Positions 52,868 to 62,707 are shown, counted from the stretch's first letter. The stretch: 64,000 nt of DNA from Auraticoccus monumenti (GCF_900101785.1 NZ_LT629688.1:2294001-2358000); one strand, 5' to 3'. Numbers and translations are program-made. The notes: generated by a model from the letters alone, not told the origin.

Positions 52868-53311
52868 TCAGTCGAAGTCGTCGTCGGCGGCGTCGGGGTC
52901 GATCTCGTCCACGCTCAGACCGGTCAGGGCGGCCAGCTGCTCGACCAGCGTCTGGTGCACGAGGACCCGCAGCATCGCGCTGTCGTCGGCGCGAAGCTCC
53001 AGCGGCCTCCGGTAGACCACCACCCGGCCGGGGGTCGTGTCGGTCGGCTCGAGGGCCGCAGCCAGGGGCACCCGGTCCCCGCTCCAGGCGGTGGCCAGCA
53101 GGGGGACGTCCTCGATGCCCACCTCGATGCCGGCGACGGCCTCGGGGCAGGTCGCGGCCACCCGGGCCAGGGCGTCGCGCACGGCCCGGTCGAAGACCTC
53201 GCTGCGCTCCGGGGCGCGGCGCAGCCGGACCGGTGCGCCGGTGTAGCGGTTGGGGAGCGCCATCGGGCCGCGGATCCCGCGCTGGTGGCGGTCACGTCGA
53301 CGGCTGGGCAC
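52868..53311 (-). CDS. Metallopeptidase-like (Zincin_1, Rv3259-type) protein, active site altered
   Basis: A 147-residue protein of the family that sits between whiB2 and manB in actinobacteria (Rv3259 position). DRAVRDALARVAATCPEAVAGIEVGIEDVP and RVVVYRRPLELRA match. The helix where the HExxH zinc motif should be reads VLVHQTLVEQL, so the second zinc ligand pattern is lost and enzymatic activity is doubtful. GTG 53311 has TAGGGT 6 nt upstream (leaderless). It is divergent from the DUF3499 gene. The acidic tail DPDAADDDFD is unusual. Confidence 0.75.
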   Translation of the reverse strand: MPSRRRDRHQRGIRGPMALPNRYTGAPVRLRRAPERSEVFDRAVRDALARVAATCPEAVAGIEVGIEDVPLLATAWSGDRVPLAAALEPTDTTPGRVVVYRRPLELRADDSAMLRVLVHQTLVEQLAALTGLSVDEIDPDAADDDFD

Positions 53312-53403
53312 CCACCCACCCTAGTCCGGGCCGGCGGGGTCGCGAACGTCACAGTTCGGCGGGTTGGGCGACCCGCGGGGCCGTCGGGCGCTACGGTCTG
53401 GCC

Positions 53404-53772
53404 ATGAGGTCAAGGCGATGCTCCCGCACCAGCTGCTCGGGGCAGGCGGTCGCCACCATGACCTACGTCTACGCCGACTCCACCGCGGTGCTGGGCCCGC
53501 TGGCGCTGCGCGCCGAGCCGGGGGCCTACGACCTCTGCTCCCGCCACGCCCAGGGGCTCAGCGTGCCGCTGGGCTGGGAGGTCATCCGGCTGGCGGTCGA
53601 GGAGCAGCCGGCCCACAGCGTCGACGACCTGCTGGCGCTGGCCGACGCCGTGCGCGAGGTCGGGCTGGCCGCCGAGGCCGTCGCGCCGACGGCTCCGTCG
53701 GCGCCGCCGAGCGAGGTCGTCGAGCTGGCCCGCCGCCGGCACCTCACCGTGCTCGCCGATCCCGACCGCTGA
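53404..53772 (+). CDS. DUF3499 protein (Rv3258c-type)
   Basis: A 122-residue protein. MRSRRCSRTSCSGQAVATMTYVYADSTAVLGPL and YDLCSRHAQGLSVPLGWEVIRL are the DUF3499 signature; two CxxxxC/CxxH-type groups suggest zinc binding. The gene regularly precedes manB. A TACGGT box lies 6 nt before the ATG (leaderless). The function is unknown. Confidence 0.87.
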   Translation: MRSRRCSRTSCSGQAVATMTYVYADSTAVLGPLALRAEPGAYDLCSRHAQGLSVPLGWEVIRLAVEEQPAHSVDDLLALADAVREVGLAAEAVAPTAPSAPPSEVVELARRRHLTVLADPDR

Positions 53773-53782
53773 GGGGCCGGAC

Positions 53783-55180
53783 GTGCTCGACCAGACGATG
53801 TTCAAGGCCAACGACATCCGTGGCCGCGTGGGCCCCGGGGGTCTCTGGGACGCCGACGGCGCCCGTGTGCTCGGCCGCTCCTGGGTGCAGGTGCTCGGGC
53901 TCGTCCCCGGTGACCGCCTGGTGCTCGGCCGCGACATGCGCACCAGCAGCCCCGAGCTGAGCCGGGCCTTCGCCGAGGGCGTCACCGGCTGCGGGGTGGA
54001 CGTCGTCGACACCGGGCTGTGCAGCACCGACGGCCTCTGGTTCGCCTCGGGTTTCCTGGACCTCCCCGGCGTGATGTTCACCGCCAGCCACAACCCCGGT
54101 CACGACAACGGCATCAAGTTCTGCCTGTCCGGCGCCCGCCCCGTCTCGGCGTCGCACCTGGTGGAGCTGGCCGGGGTCGCCCTGGCCGGCAGCGCCACCG
54201 TGCCCGACGGCGTCACCCCCGGTCGGGTCGAGTCCCGGGACCTGCTGCCGGACTACACCGCCCACCTGCACTCCCTGGTCGACCTCTCCGGGCTGGGTGA
54301 GGCGCCGCCGCTGACCGTGGTGGCCGACGCCGGCAACGGCATGGCCGGCCACACCCTGCCCAGCGTGCTCGGCGGGCTGCCGATCCGCCTGGTCGGCCTC
54401 TTCACCGACCTCGACGGCAGCTTCCCCAACCACCAGCCCAACCCGCTGGAGCCGGAGAACCTGGTCGACGCCCAGCGTGCGGTCCGTGAGCACGGTGCGG
54501 ACCTGGCGCTGGTCTTCGACGGCGATGCCGACCGCTGCTTCATCATCGACGAGCGGGGTGAGGTGGTCGCGCCCTCGGCCATCACCGCGCTGATCGCCGC
54601 CCAGGAGCTGGCTCGCGAGCCCGGCGGCACCGTGGTGGTCAACACCATCACCAGCCGCAGCGTGGCCGAGGTCGTGCAGGAGTCCGGCGGCACGGTGGTG
54701 GTGTCCAAGGTCGGCCACACCTACGTCAAGGCGGTGATGGCCGAGCACGACGCCGTCTTCGGCGGGGAGCACTCCGCGCACTACTACTTCCGCGACTTCT
54801 GGCGCGCCGACACCGGCATGCTGGCCGCCCTGCACGTGCTGGCGCTGCGGGCCCGCGAGGGACGTCCGGTCTCGGAGCTGGTGGCCCGATTCGAGCGCTA
54901 CGTCGCCTCCGGGGAGCTGAACTCCACCGTGGCCGACGCGGCCGCCACCTGCGACCTCGTCGAGACCGCCTTCGCCGGCCGCGGCACGGTGGACCGCACC
55001 GACGGGCTGACGGTCTCCGGGGAGGGCTGGTGGTTCAACCTGCGGGCCAGCAACACCGAGCCCCTGCTCCGGCTGAACGTCGAGGCCGTGGTTGGATCGC
55101 AGATGGAGTCGGTACGCGACGAGGTGCTGGCGCTGGTGCGCGGCACGACGACCCCCGACCTTCTGACGAACGGAGCATGA
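53783..55180 (+). CDS. manB: Phosphomannomutase/phosphoglucomutase
   Basis: A 465-residue alpha-D-phosphohexomutase. Catalytic Ser102 is in [12 protein letters not shown], the metal site is DGDADR (about 247-252), the sugar-specificity loop is [10 protein letters not shown] and the phosphate-binding loop [12 protein letters not shown] is near the end. It converts mannose-6-phosphate to mannose-1-phosphate, feeding manC. It is 10 bp after DUF3499; its stop overlaps the Trm112 start (ATGA). Confidence 0.93.
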   Translation: MLDQTMFKANDIRGRVGPGGLWDADGARVLGRSWVQVLGLVPGDRLVLGRDMRTSSPELSRAFAEGVTGCGVDVVDTGLCSTDGLWFASGFLDLPGVMFTASHNPGHDNGIKFCLSGARPVSASHLVELAGVALAGSATVPDGVTPGRVESRDLLPDYTAHLHSLVDLSGLGEAPPLTVVADAGNGMAGHTLPSVLGGLPIRLVGLFTDLDGSFPNHQPNPLEPENLVDAQRAVREHGADLALVFDGDADRCFIIDERGEVVAPSAITALIAAQELAREPGGTVVVNTITSRSVAEVVQESGGTVVVSKVGHTYVKAVMAEHDAVFGGEHSAHYYFRDFWRADTGMLAALHVLALRAREGRPVSELVARFERYVASGELNSTVADAAATCDLVETAFAGRGTVDRTDGLTVSGEGWWFNLRASNTEPLLRLNVEAVVGSQMESVRDEVLALVRGTTTPDLLTNGA

Positions 55181-55371
55181 CGATGGCGGTGGACCTGGCC
55201 CCCGAGCTGCTGGAGATCCTGGCGTGCCCGAACTGCCACGCCAGCCTGGCCGTGGACCACGAGGCCGAGGAGCTGGTGTGCACCGACCCGGCCTGCGGGC
55301 TCGCCTACCCGGTGCGCGACCAGATCCCGGTGCTGCTGGTCGACGAGGCCCGCCGGCCCGCGGAGAGTTGA
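55177..55371 (+). CDS. Trm112 family zinc protein
   Basis: A 64-residue protein. [11 protein letters not shown] and [24 protein letters not shown] form the zinc-ribbon pattern and the C-terminal strand of Trm112-like proteins, which activate methyltransferases in other organisms. Its ATG overlaps the manB stop and the gene is followed 10 bp later by the SIS gene, a fixed order in actinobacteria. Confidence 0.88.
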   Translation: MTMAVDLAPELLEILACPNCHASLAVDHEAEELVCTDPACGLAYPVRDQIPVLLVDEARRPAES

Positions 55372-55381
55372 GGAGGCCGGC

Positions 55382-56419
55382 GTGGTCGCGTTCGAGGACT
55401 ACCGTCTGGAGGACCGCGCCGTGCTCGAGGCGGCCGACCCGCTGCTGCGCCGCCTGGCCGGTGCCGGAGCGCGGATCCGGGTCGAGGCCGAGGCCGCCCG
55501 CGAACCCACCTCGCTGCTGGACGAGGCGATCCGTCCCCGCGCCGTGATCGCGGTGGGCAGCGAGGCCCGGCTGGTCCGCTCGCTGCTGGAGCCGGTCTGC
55601 CCGGTGCCGATGATGGCCTGGCCCGGGCCGGCGCTGCCCGGCTGGGTCGGACCGCTGGACCTGGTGGTGGTGCTGGCCGCCCACGGGGGCGAGCAGTCGC
55701 TGGTGCACGCCGCCTCCGAGGCCGTCCGCCGCGGTTGCCAGCTGCTGGTGGCCGCGCCGGAGTCCTCGCCGGTGGCGGAGTCGTCGATGTCGCGCTCGAC
55801 CACCCTGCTCACCACCCGCACCTCCGACCCGCTGGCTGCGGTGGCGGTCACCGCAGCCGCGCTGCACGCTCTCGGGCTCGGGCCGGTCCTGGACCTGGAG
55901 TCCGTGGCCGGCGCGCTGGACCGGGTCGCGGAGGAGTGCTCGCCGTGGGTGGACCTGTCCTCCAACCCGGCCAAGGACCTCGCGCTGTCGATGGCCGACA
56001 CCGAGCCCCTGGTGTGGGGCGGGTCGGTGCTCGCGGCCCGAGCCGCCCGCCGGGTGGCCGAGGCGCTGCGCGCGGCCAGCGGACGTCCGGCGCTGGCCAC
56101 CGACGCCGAGGCGCTGATGCCGGTGATCACCGCCGCGGAGCCGCGGGACCCGTTCGCCGACCCCTTCGACGCACCGATCACCGACCGGCGCCCCTGCCTG
56201 CTGCTGCTCGAGGACGGCCACACCAACGAGCTCCTCGCGGTGGCCCGGCGCCAGCTGGAGGGTGCGGCGGAGATGGCCGACGTGCGGACCTGCAAGGTGC
56301 TGCAGGACGAGGGCAGCGAGCTGCTCCGCTACGCCGTGCTGCTGCAGAAGGGTCTCTACGCCGCCGCGTACCTGGCCATCGGGCTCAACCGCCTGCAGGA
56401 CCCGCCGTCGGACTGGTGA
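55382..56419 (+). CDS. SIS domain (sugar isomerase-like) protein
   Basis: A 345-residue protein. The N-terminal part (AVIAVGSEARLVRSLLEP, LVVVLAAHGGEQSLVHAASEAVRRGC) and the C-terminal LEDGHTNELLAVARRQL and LLRYAVLLQKGLYAAAYLAIGL match the actinobacterial Rv3256c-type SIS/phosphoglucose isomerase-like family, which binds phosphosugars. In relatives manA follows; here a convergent SMR gene overlaps its last 35 bp. GTG 55382. Confidence 0.82.
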   Translation: MVAFEDYRLEDRAVLEAADPLLRRLAGAGARIRVEAEAAREPTSLLDEAIRPRAVIAVGSEARLVRSLLEPVCPVPMMAWPGPALPGWVGPLDLVVVLAAHGGEQSLVHAASEAVRRGCQLLVAAPESSPVAESSMSRSTTLLTTRTSDPLAAVAVTAAALHALGLGPVLDLESVAGALDRVAEECSPWVDLSSNPAKDLALSMADTEPLVWGGSVLAARAARRVAEALRAASGRPALATDAEALMPVITAAEPRDPFADPFDAPITDRRPCLLLLEDGHTNELLAVARRQLEGAAEMADVRTCKVLQDEGSELLRYAVLLQKGLYAAAYLAIGLNRLQDPPSDW

Positions 56420-56747
56420 CGTCCTCACCGGGGCCCTTCACCAGTTTGAGCCCGATCACGCAGCCGACGATCCCCACCAGGAACAGCACCTTGAGCACCC
56501 CGACCGGCTCCTCGCCGGTCAGCATCGCCCAGGTGACGGTCAGCGCGGCGCCGACCCCGGTCCAGACCGAGTAGGCCACCGAGATCGGGATCTGCTTCAT
56601 GGCCATGCCGAGGCCGGCCATGCTGGCGGCCGAGGCGACCAGGAACACCACCGTCGGCAGTGGCCGGGTGAACCCGTCGGACTGGCCCAGCGCCGTGGCC
56701 CAGACGGCCTCCAGCACCGCGCTCACCAGCAGCACCACCCACGCCAT
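56385..56747 (-). CDS. SMR family transporter, second of a pair
   Basis: A 120-residue protein with four transmembrane helices: MAWVVLLVSAVLEAVWATALGQS, VVFLVASAASMAGLGMAMKQIPISVAYSVWTGVGAALT and a C-terminal helix. The helix-1 glutamate (E13) that binds protons and substrate is present. The pattern is close to the SugE/Gdx subgroup. Its ATG overlaps the stop of the sister gene (TGATG). The extra C-terminal 15 residues overlap the SIS gene end. It probably forms a heterodimer with its neighbour. Confidence 0.87.
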   Translation of the reverse strand: MAWVVLLVSAVLEAVWATALGQSDGFTRPLPTVVFLVASAASMAGLGMAMKQIPISVAYSVWTGVGAALTVTWAMLTGEEPVGVLKVLFLVGIVGCVIGLKLVKGPGEDVTSPTAGPAGG

Positions 56748-57061
56748 CAGCTGACCACCTTGAGTCCGACGACGCAGCCGACCAGGGCGGCCAGCAGCAG
56801 CAACCGCGCCACCGTGGCTCGCTCGGTGCCGCGGGCGATCGCCACCACCACCGTCAGCACCGCCCCCACGCCGACCCACACCGCGTAGGACGTCCCGGTG
56901 GGGATCGAGCGCATCGCCCAGGCCAGCCCGGACATGCTGGCCACCAGCGCCACGACGAACACCACCGAGGGCCAGAGCCGCTTGAAGCCCCGGGACTCGG
57001 CCAGGGCCGTGGCCCACACCGCCTCCAGCACCCCGGACAGGACCAGCACCACCCACGCCAT
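56747..57061 (-). CDS. SMR family transporter, first of a pair
   Basis: A 104-residue protein with four helices: MAWVVLVLSGVLEAVWATALAES, VVFVVALVASMSGLAWAMRSIPTGTSYAVWVGVGAVLT and so on; E13 is conserved. Paired small multidrug-resistance genes typically make antiparallel heterodimeric exporters (guanidinium or cationic drugs). TAGGGT 7 nt before the ATG indicates a leaderless message; I saw no guanidine riboswitch in the 66-bp gap to the divergent CDF gene. Confidence 0.88.
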   Translation of the reverse strand: MAWVVLVLSGVLEAVWATALAESRGFKRLWPSVVFVVALVASMSGLAWAMRSIPTGTSYAVWVGVGAVLTVVVAIARGTERATVARLLLLAALVGCVVGLKVVS

Positions 57062-57127
57062 GCCCGCCACCCTAGGCGGGTGGGACCTCGCGTGCGGCCC
57101 GCCCGACCTGCTGACAGGATGTGCCGC

Positions 57128-58072
57128 GTGAGCGCATCCGGTGGTACCAAGGCAGTCGTGGCGGCGCTGGTCGCCAACCTCTTCATCGCCGTGACCAAGT
57201 TCGGGGCCTGGGCCCTGACCGGGGCCTCCTCGATGCTCGCGGAGGCGATCCACTCGGTGGCCGACTCGGGCAACCAGGCGCTGCTGCTGCTCGGCGGGCG
57301 TCGGGCCAAGCGGGCCGCCACCCCGGAGCACCCCTTCGGCTACGGCCGCGAGCGCTACATCTTCGCCTTCATCGTCTCCATCGTGCTGTTCAGCGTCGGT
57401 GGGCTCTTCGCGCTCTACGAGGCCTACCACAAGTACGAGGAGGTGCACTCCGGGGCGCCGAACGAGCTGATCGAGGGGCGCTGGTGGTGGGTGCCGCTGG
57501 TGGTGCTGACCGCGGCGATCATCGCCGAGTCCTTCTCCTTCCGGACCGCCATCCGCGAGTCCCGCCACGTCAAGGGCAAGCAGACCTGGGTGCGCTTCGT
57601 GCGCTCGGCCCGCTCCCCGGAGCTCCCGGTGATCCTGCTGGAGGACCTCGGCGCCCTGCTCGGCCTGGTGTTCGCGCTGATCGGCGTCGGGCTCACCCTG
57701 CTGACCGGCAACGGCTACTTCGACGTGGCCGGGACCGCGATGATCGGCGTGCTGCTGGTGGCCATCGCGGTGGTGCTGGCCATCGAGACCAAGAGCCTGC
57801 TGCTGGGGGAGTCCGCCACCCCGGAGTCGGTGCGCAAGATGACCGCCGCGCTGGAGGGCACCAACGGCGTCAACCGCGTCATCCACATGAAGACCCTGCA
57901 CCTGGGCCCGGAGGAGGTGCTGGTGGCGGCCAAGATCGCCGTCGACGCCACCGACTCCGCCGCCGAGGTCGCGGCCGTCATCAACCGGGCCGAGGCCGCC
58001 ATCCGCGCCGCCGACCCGATGGTCAGCGCCCTCTACCTCGAGCCCGACCTCGACCGCAGCGCGGTCCGCTGA
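57128..58072 (+). CDS. Cation diffusion facilitator (CDF) transporter
   Basis: A 314-residue protein. GASSMLAEAIHSVADSGNQALLLLGGRRA carries the transport-site HxxxD motif on helix 2; LPVILLEDLGALLGLVFALIGVG has the helix 5 ED variant; the C-terminal ferredoxin-like cytoplasmic domain (VNRVIHMKTLHLGPEEVLVAAKI) follows. It exports Zn2+, Mn2+ or Fe2+ against protons. GTG 57128 with CAGGAT 7 nt upstream suggests a leaderless transcript. Confidence 0.87.
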   Translation: MSASGGTKAVVAALVANLFIAVTKFGAWALTGASSMLAEAIHSVADSGNQALLLLGGRRAKRAATPEHPFGYGRERYIFAFIVSIVLFSVGGLFALYEAYHKYEEVHSGAPNELIEGRWWWVPLVVLTAAIIAESFSFRTAIRESRHVKGKQTWVRFVRSARSPELPVILLEDLGALLGLVFALIGVGLTLLTGNGYFDVAGTAMIGVLLVAIAVVLAIETKSLLLGESATPESVRKMTAALEGTNGVNRVIHMKTLHLGPEEVLVAAKIAVDATDSAAEVAAVINRAEAAIRAADPMVSALYLEPDLDRSAVR

Positions 58073-58116
58073 CCCTTCCGCCGCGTCCTGCGGGCTGCCA
58101 CGTAGTCGGAGTGCTC

Positions 58117-58226
58117 ACGTGAGCTGACGGTTTTCGAGGCTCAGTCGCGTGCCCCAGGCGCGGCCTCCCGTGGTTCGCGGGCCTGAGGCGGCCCGCAGCG
58201 GCACTGACCCGCACAATCCGTCGAGG
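58117..58226. repeat. ~110-nt palindromic repeat, family 3, copy 1
   Basis: The arm CACGTGAGCTGACGGTTTTCGAGGCTCAGTC opposes CACTGACCCGCACAATCCGTCGAGG in inverted orientation. It is the most diverged of four copies around the DUF559 gene. Confidence 0.6.
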
Positions 58227-58302
58227 TGTGCCAGCACTGAGACGAGGGTCGTCGGGCGGCCTGCGTTGCTCGGTCCCGGCTGGGTGGAGGCGGAGCCAGC
58301 TC

Positions 58303-58414
58303 ACCCGTGACAGATTTTGAGGGTCAGTCAGCCTGGTCGCGCGTCCTCGCCGCGTCGGTCCGGGCAGCCAGCCGTTCACAGCGCCCACGGACCCTCAGAA
58401 TCTGTGCACAGGTG
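58303..58414. repeat. ~110-nt palindromic repeat, family 3, copy 2
   Basis: GTGACAGATTTTGAGGGTCAGT (58307-58328) opposes GGACCCTCAGAATCTGTGCAC (58389-58409). It ends 46 nt before the DUF559 start. Nothing else is recognisable in 58,073-58,460. Confidence 0.75.
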
Positions 58415-58460
58415 CCGGCGGGGAGACGCCAGCCAGGCGTTCGCCGCCGACGGTGCAGGC

Positions 58461-59315
58461 ATGAGCCTGAGCCACCTGCTGCACACCGACGGTTTCGTGG
58501 TCCTGAGCGAGCACCCCCAGCTGAGGTCCGCCGTCGAGTCCGCCACCCGTCGGGGACGGCTCCACAAGCTGCTGCCGGGGGTGTACGCCCCCGACCCCGA
58601 CGCGCTGAGCGTGGCCGCGAAGTCGATGGCTGTGTGCGCGTGGGATCCCGAGGCGGTCGTGACGGGGGACGCCGCCCTCCGCCTGTTCCTCCAGCATGGG
58701 CGAGCCGGTGCGGCTGTGGACGTCGCCACCCCGGCCAAGCACCGGCCGCAGCGGTGCTACCGGTTCTCCTGCCGCCGCGTGCCACCCGAGCTGGTGGTGC
58801 ACGGGCGACGCCTGCGCGTGGTGAAGCCCGCTCTGGCCGCCATCGACCTCGCCGTCACCGACGACGGCAGCGCCATCGACCTGGTGCTGCGTCAGCGAGC
58901 TGCCACGTTGGCGCAGCTCCGCGCAGCACTGGCGGCGACCCCTCGGCGTCACGGCAACGCCCGCCGTGCGGAGGTGGTCCTGGACTCCCGTGACGCGCCG
59001 TGGTCGCCCGCCGAGCGGAGGGCCCACCGGATCCTGCGTGGGGCCGGTGTCGGGGGCTGGCGCGCGAACGTCCCGATCGAGGTGGCTCGCAGGACGTACT
59101 ACGGCGACATCGTCTTCGCCCGGGAGCGGGTGGTCCTGGAGGTCGACGGCTTCGAGTTCCACTCCACGCGAGAGGCCTTCGAGCTCGACCGACGCCGTCA
59201 GAATGACCTGCAGCTGGACGGCTGGCTGGTGCTCCGAGTCACGTGGCTGATGCTGGAGGACGAGCCGGAGGTGGTGCTCGACTGGGTGCGCCGGGCTCTC
59301 GCGGCGCGGGCGTGA
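58461..59315 (+). CDS. AbiEi-like/DUF559 (VSR-type endonuclease fold) protein
   Basis: A 284-residue protein. The N-terminal part is like AbiEi-type antitoxin proteins: RRGRLHKLLPGVYAPDPD, VVTGDAALRLFLQH and RRLRVVKPALAAIDLAV. The C-terminal DUF559 domain has SPAERRAHRILRGAGVGGWRAN, YYGDIVFARERVVLEVDGFEFHSTREAFELDRRRQNDLQLDGWLVLRVTW, with the acidic residues and E-x-D of the VSR/PD-(D/E)xK fold. Such proteins are frequent and highly variable in actinobacteria; the function is unproven (nuclease or defence). It is bracketed by two pairs of palindromes. Confidence 0.8.
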   Translation: MSLSHLLHTDGFVVLSEHPQLRSAVESATRRGRLHKLLPGVYAPDPDALSVAAKSMAVCAWDPEAVVTGDAALRLFLQHGRAGAAVDVATPAKHRPQRCYRFSCRRVPPELVVHGRRLRVVKPALAAIDLAVTDDGSAIDLVLRQRAATLAQLRAALAATPRRHGNARRAEVVLDSRDAPWSPAERRAHRILRGAGVGGWRANVPIEVARRTYYGDIVFARERVVLEVDGFEFHSTREAFELDRRRQNDLQLDGWLVLRVTWLMLEDEPEVVLDWVRRALAARA

Positions 59316-59317
59316 TG

Positions 59318-59417
59318 ACGGAGGCTGCCGGTCAGTGGCTCCTGCCCGGGGTCGGGAGCCGCGTGGCTGCGGGGAGCGCTCGGCGGGCGCTGGTGACTGA
59401 CTGTCAAGATCCGTCAC
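59318..59417. repeat. ~100-nt palindromic repeat, family 3, copy 3
   Basis: It starts 2 nt after the DUF559 stop codon. It runs GACGGAGGCTGCCGGTCAGTGGCTCC ... GGTGACTGACTGTCAAGATCCGTCACC and is about 70% identical to copy 4 along its length by eye. Confidence 0.75.
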
Positions 59418-59445
59418 CGCTCGCGGCGCGGGGTGCGGGGTGCGG

Positions 59446-59546
59446 ACGGATTCTGCCGGGCAGTGTCTCCGGTCCGAAGACGGGAGCCGCGTGGCTCCGC
59501 GGAGCGCGCGGCGGTGGCCGGTGACTGACCGTCAGAATCCGCCACC
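59446..59546. repeat. ~100-nt palindromic repeat, family 3, copy 4
   Basis: GACGGATTCTGCCGGGCAGTGTCTCCGG opposes CCGGTGACTGACCGTCAGAATCCGCC. The centre has nested palindromes GGAGCC-GCGT-GGCTCC and CTCCGCGGAG. It ends 81 nt before the stop of the convergent DinB-like gene. Confidence 0.8.
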
Positions 59547-59626
59547 AGGCTCAGCTCGTGCGTGTCCGCGTCGCCGGTCGACCCGGCCGACTCGAGTGGC
59601 CGACGGGCCGCCGCCCCGTCCCTCGG

Positions 59627-60550
59627 TCAGTAGCCGGTGCGGCCGTCGACCGCCTCGCGGAGCAGGTCCATGTGGCCGAGGTGACGCGCGTACTCCTCGA
59701 TCAGGTGCGTCAGGATCCACCGCAGGTTGACCGGACGGCCACGGCGGCGCCCCAGCGCGGGCGTGGTCAGGTCGCGCCACCCGCCGGCGGCCCGCCGGGT
59801 CACCTCGAGCTCGGCGAGGTAGGCCGCCACGTCGGCGACAGCGGTGGCCGCGGTGGCGTCGTCGAAGTCGCCGTCGGGGCTGTCGGGGACGCAGTAGTAG
59901 TCCGGCACGTCCTGCTCGTCGAGCAGCACCACCCGCAGCCAGTACGCCTCGACCTCGGTCAGGTGGCGGACGACCCCCAGCAGGCTCATCGACGACGGCG
60001 GCGAGGCCCGGCGGGCGAGCTGGTCGGCGTCGAGCCCGGCGATCTTGAGCAGCACCGTCTCGCGGTACAGCTCCACCCAGTGGTCGAGCACGGCGCGCTC
60101 GTCGCCGGTCATGGGGCCGTCGTCACGGGTGTCCTGGCGCCCGGCGACGACGGGACCAGAGGCCGTCGTCGCACCGGGCGTGTCCCGGGCCCGGCGCCGG
60201 AGCACGCCCAGGAGGCGCGGAGACAGCAGGACGTCGTGGGGCAGCACGCTGAGCGCGGCAGCGTCGACCTCGACGCCCTGCCGCCGGGCCGTCGCGGCCA
60301 GCTCGGCCCAGTGGTCGGCGGCCATGCTCTCGGGCGTGTGCTCCCCGAACGCCTCGTCCGGGCCCACGCACACCCGTGCGGTCTCCTGCACCGCCGCCAC
60401 CGTGACGTGGGCCCAGGGACCCCCGGCCCAGCCACGGTCGTCCAGCAGCAGCACCCGGTAGCCGGTGTCGAGCACCAGCTCGTGCCGCAGCGACACCGCC
60501 GCGTCCGGCTCCTCACCTGCGAGCTCTGCCTGGGTCACCAACCTGCTCAC
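59627..60550 (-). CDS. DinB/DUF664 domain protein with extra N-terminal domain
   Basis: A 307-residue protein. Residues about 150-305 are a DinB-like four-helix bundle of the DUF664 kind (SLLGVVRHLTEVEAYWLRVVL, RWILTHLIEEYARHLGHMDLLREAVDG) with the three histidines that bind metal (H in VRHLTE, H in LTHLIEE and H in RHLGH). Residues 1-140 form a separate alpha/beta domain (RVLLLDDRGWAGGPWAHVTV, DEAFGEHTPESMAADHWAELA) that I do not recognise. DinB proteins include bacillithiol/mycothiol-dependent transferases. The GTG has GGAGGAG upstream. Confidence 0.75.
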   Translation of the reverse strand: MSRLVTQAELAGEEPDAAVSLRHELVLDTGYRVLLLDDRGWAGGPWAHVTVAAVQETARVCVGPDEAFGEHTPESMAADHWAELAATARRQGVEVDAAALSVLPHDVLLSPRLLGVLRRRARDTPGATTASGPVVAGRQDTRDDGPMTGDERAVLDHWVELYRETVLLKIAGLDADQLARRASPPSSMSLLGVVRHLTEVEAYWLRVVLLDEQDVPDYYCVPDSPDGDFDDATAATAVADVAAYLAELEVTRRAAGGWRDLTTPALGRRRGRPVNLRWILTHLIEEYARHLGHMDLLREAVDGRTGY

Positions 60551-60593
60551 CTGCGACTCCTCCCGGTCCGACGTCGAGGAGGAGTCTGCCCGC

Positions 60594-61076
60594 TCAGCTG
60601 CCCGCCCACTCGCAGATGGCCGCTTCCGCCAGGACCGCGGCCTGGTCGGTGCTGGACTCGGCCGCGGACAGGTTCTCCGCCAGGGCGCGCACGGTGGTGT
60701 GGTAGCCGATGGGTGTGCTGCTCTGCTGGACGGCGTAGGACACGGCGTCCTCGAAGGTGTGGACGCCGAGCAGGTCCACGGCCTGGCAGCTGACGGCGGT
60801 CAGCCACTCGGCGGTGGCCGGGTCCTCGTCGGCGACCGGCAGAACGGGCGCCAGGATCTGGTCGACCTCCTGCTCGACCTGGGACGGGGTCACCGTCACC
60901 CGGCCACGGGGAAGCTTCGAGGCGGGCACCTCCCGGGCGACGTCGTCGAGCCTCCCGGCCTGCCGCCCGAGGATCCGGACCGCGTCGTCGCCCACCGCGC
61001 AGGCGCTCGCGCCCGTGGCCAGGCTGACGGCGACCGCCACCGCTGCCAGCTGCTGGGCTCTCCCCCGAGGCGCCAT
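60594..61076 (-). CDS. Putative lipoprotein
   Basis: A 160-residue protein. A signal sequence with lipobox (LATGASAC, lipidated Cys at about 26) anchors it to the outer face of the membrane; the ~135-residue outside part is helical and acidic with two cysteines (VSCQAVD and AICEWAG) near its middle and end that could pair. No family is recognised. It is divergent from ahcY, sharing a 151-bp gap. Confidence 0.7.
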   Translation of the reverse strand: MAPRGRAQQLAAVAVAVSLATGASACAVGDDAVRILGRQAGRLDDVAREVPASKLPRGRVTVTPSQVEQEVDQILAPVLPVADEDPATAEWLTAVSCQAVDLLGVHTFEDAVSYAVQQSSTPIGYHTTVRALAENLSAAESSTDQAAVLAEAAICEWAGS

Positions 61077-61214
61077 GGGGTCCAGTGTCCTCCCCGGTCG
61101 GGGAGGCGTCCAGCACGAAGCCGAGCGACCCCGGCGCCGCGCTGCACCGAAGGCGGGCCGGTCACGGCCCGTGCCCACGGTCGCCGCCCGGAGGGGAGTG
61201 TCGGGATCCGGCAC

Positions 61215-61220
61215 TAGGCT
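61215..61220 (+). promoter_or_regulatory. Leaderless -10 box of ahcY
   Basis: TAGGCT lies 7 nt before the ATG of ahcY, and no ribosome site is present. The A of ATG is the expected first base of the mRNA. This also leaves no room for an S-adenosylhomocysteine riboswitch in the mRNA leader. Confidence 0.55.
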
Positions 61221-61227
61221 GACGCCC

Positions 61228-62694
<1,467 letters not shown>

Positions 62695-62707
62695 CGCCGG
62701 GCACCCG

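Noticed and set aside
53744-56428. A minus-strand open frame over manB, Trm112 and SIS
   Set aside because: It is antisense to three well-supported core genes.
57062-57127. Guanidine riboswitch for the SMR pair
   Set aside because: The gap is only 66 bp, shared by two divergent genes, and the pump gene seems leaderless.
61077-61227. SAH riboswitch before ahcY
   Set aside because: A TAGGCT box 7 nt before ATG leaves no mRNA leader to hold it.
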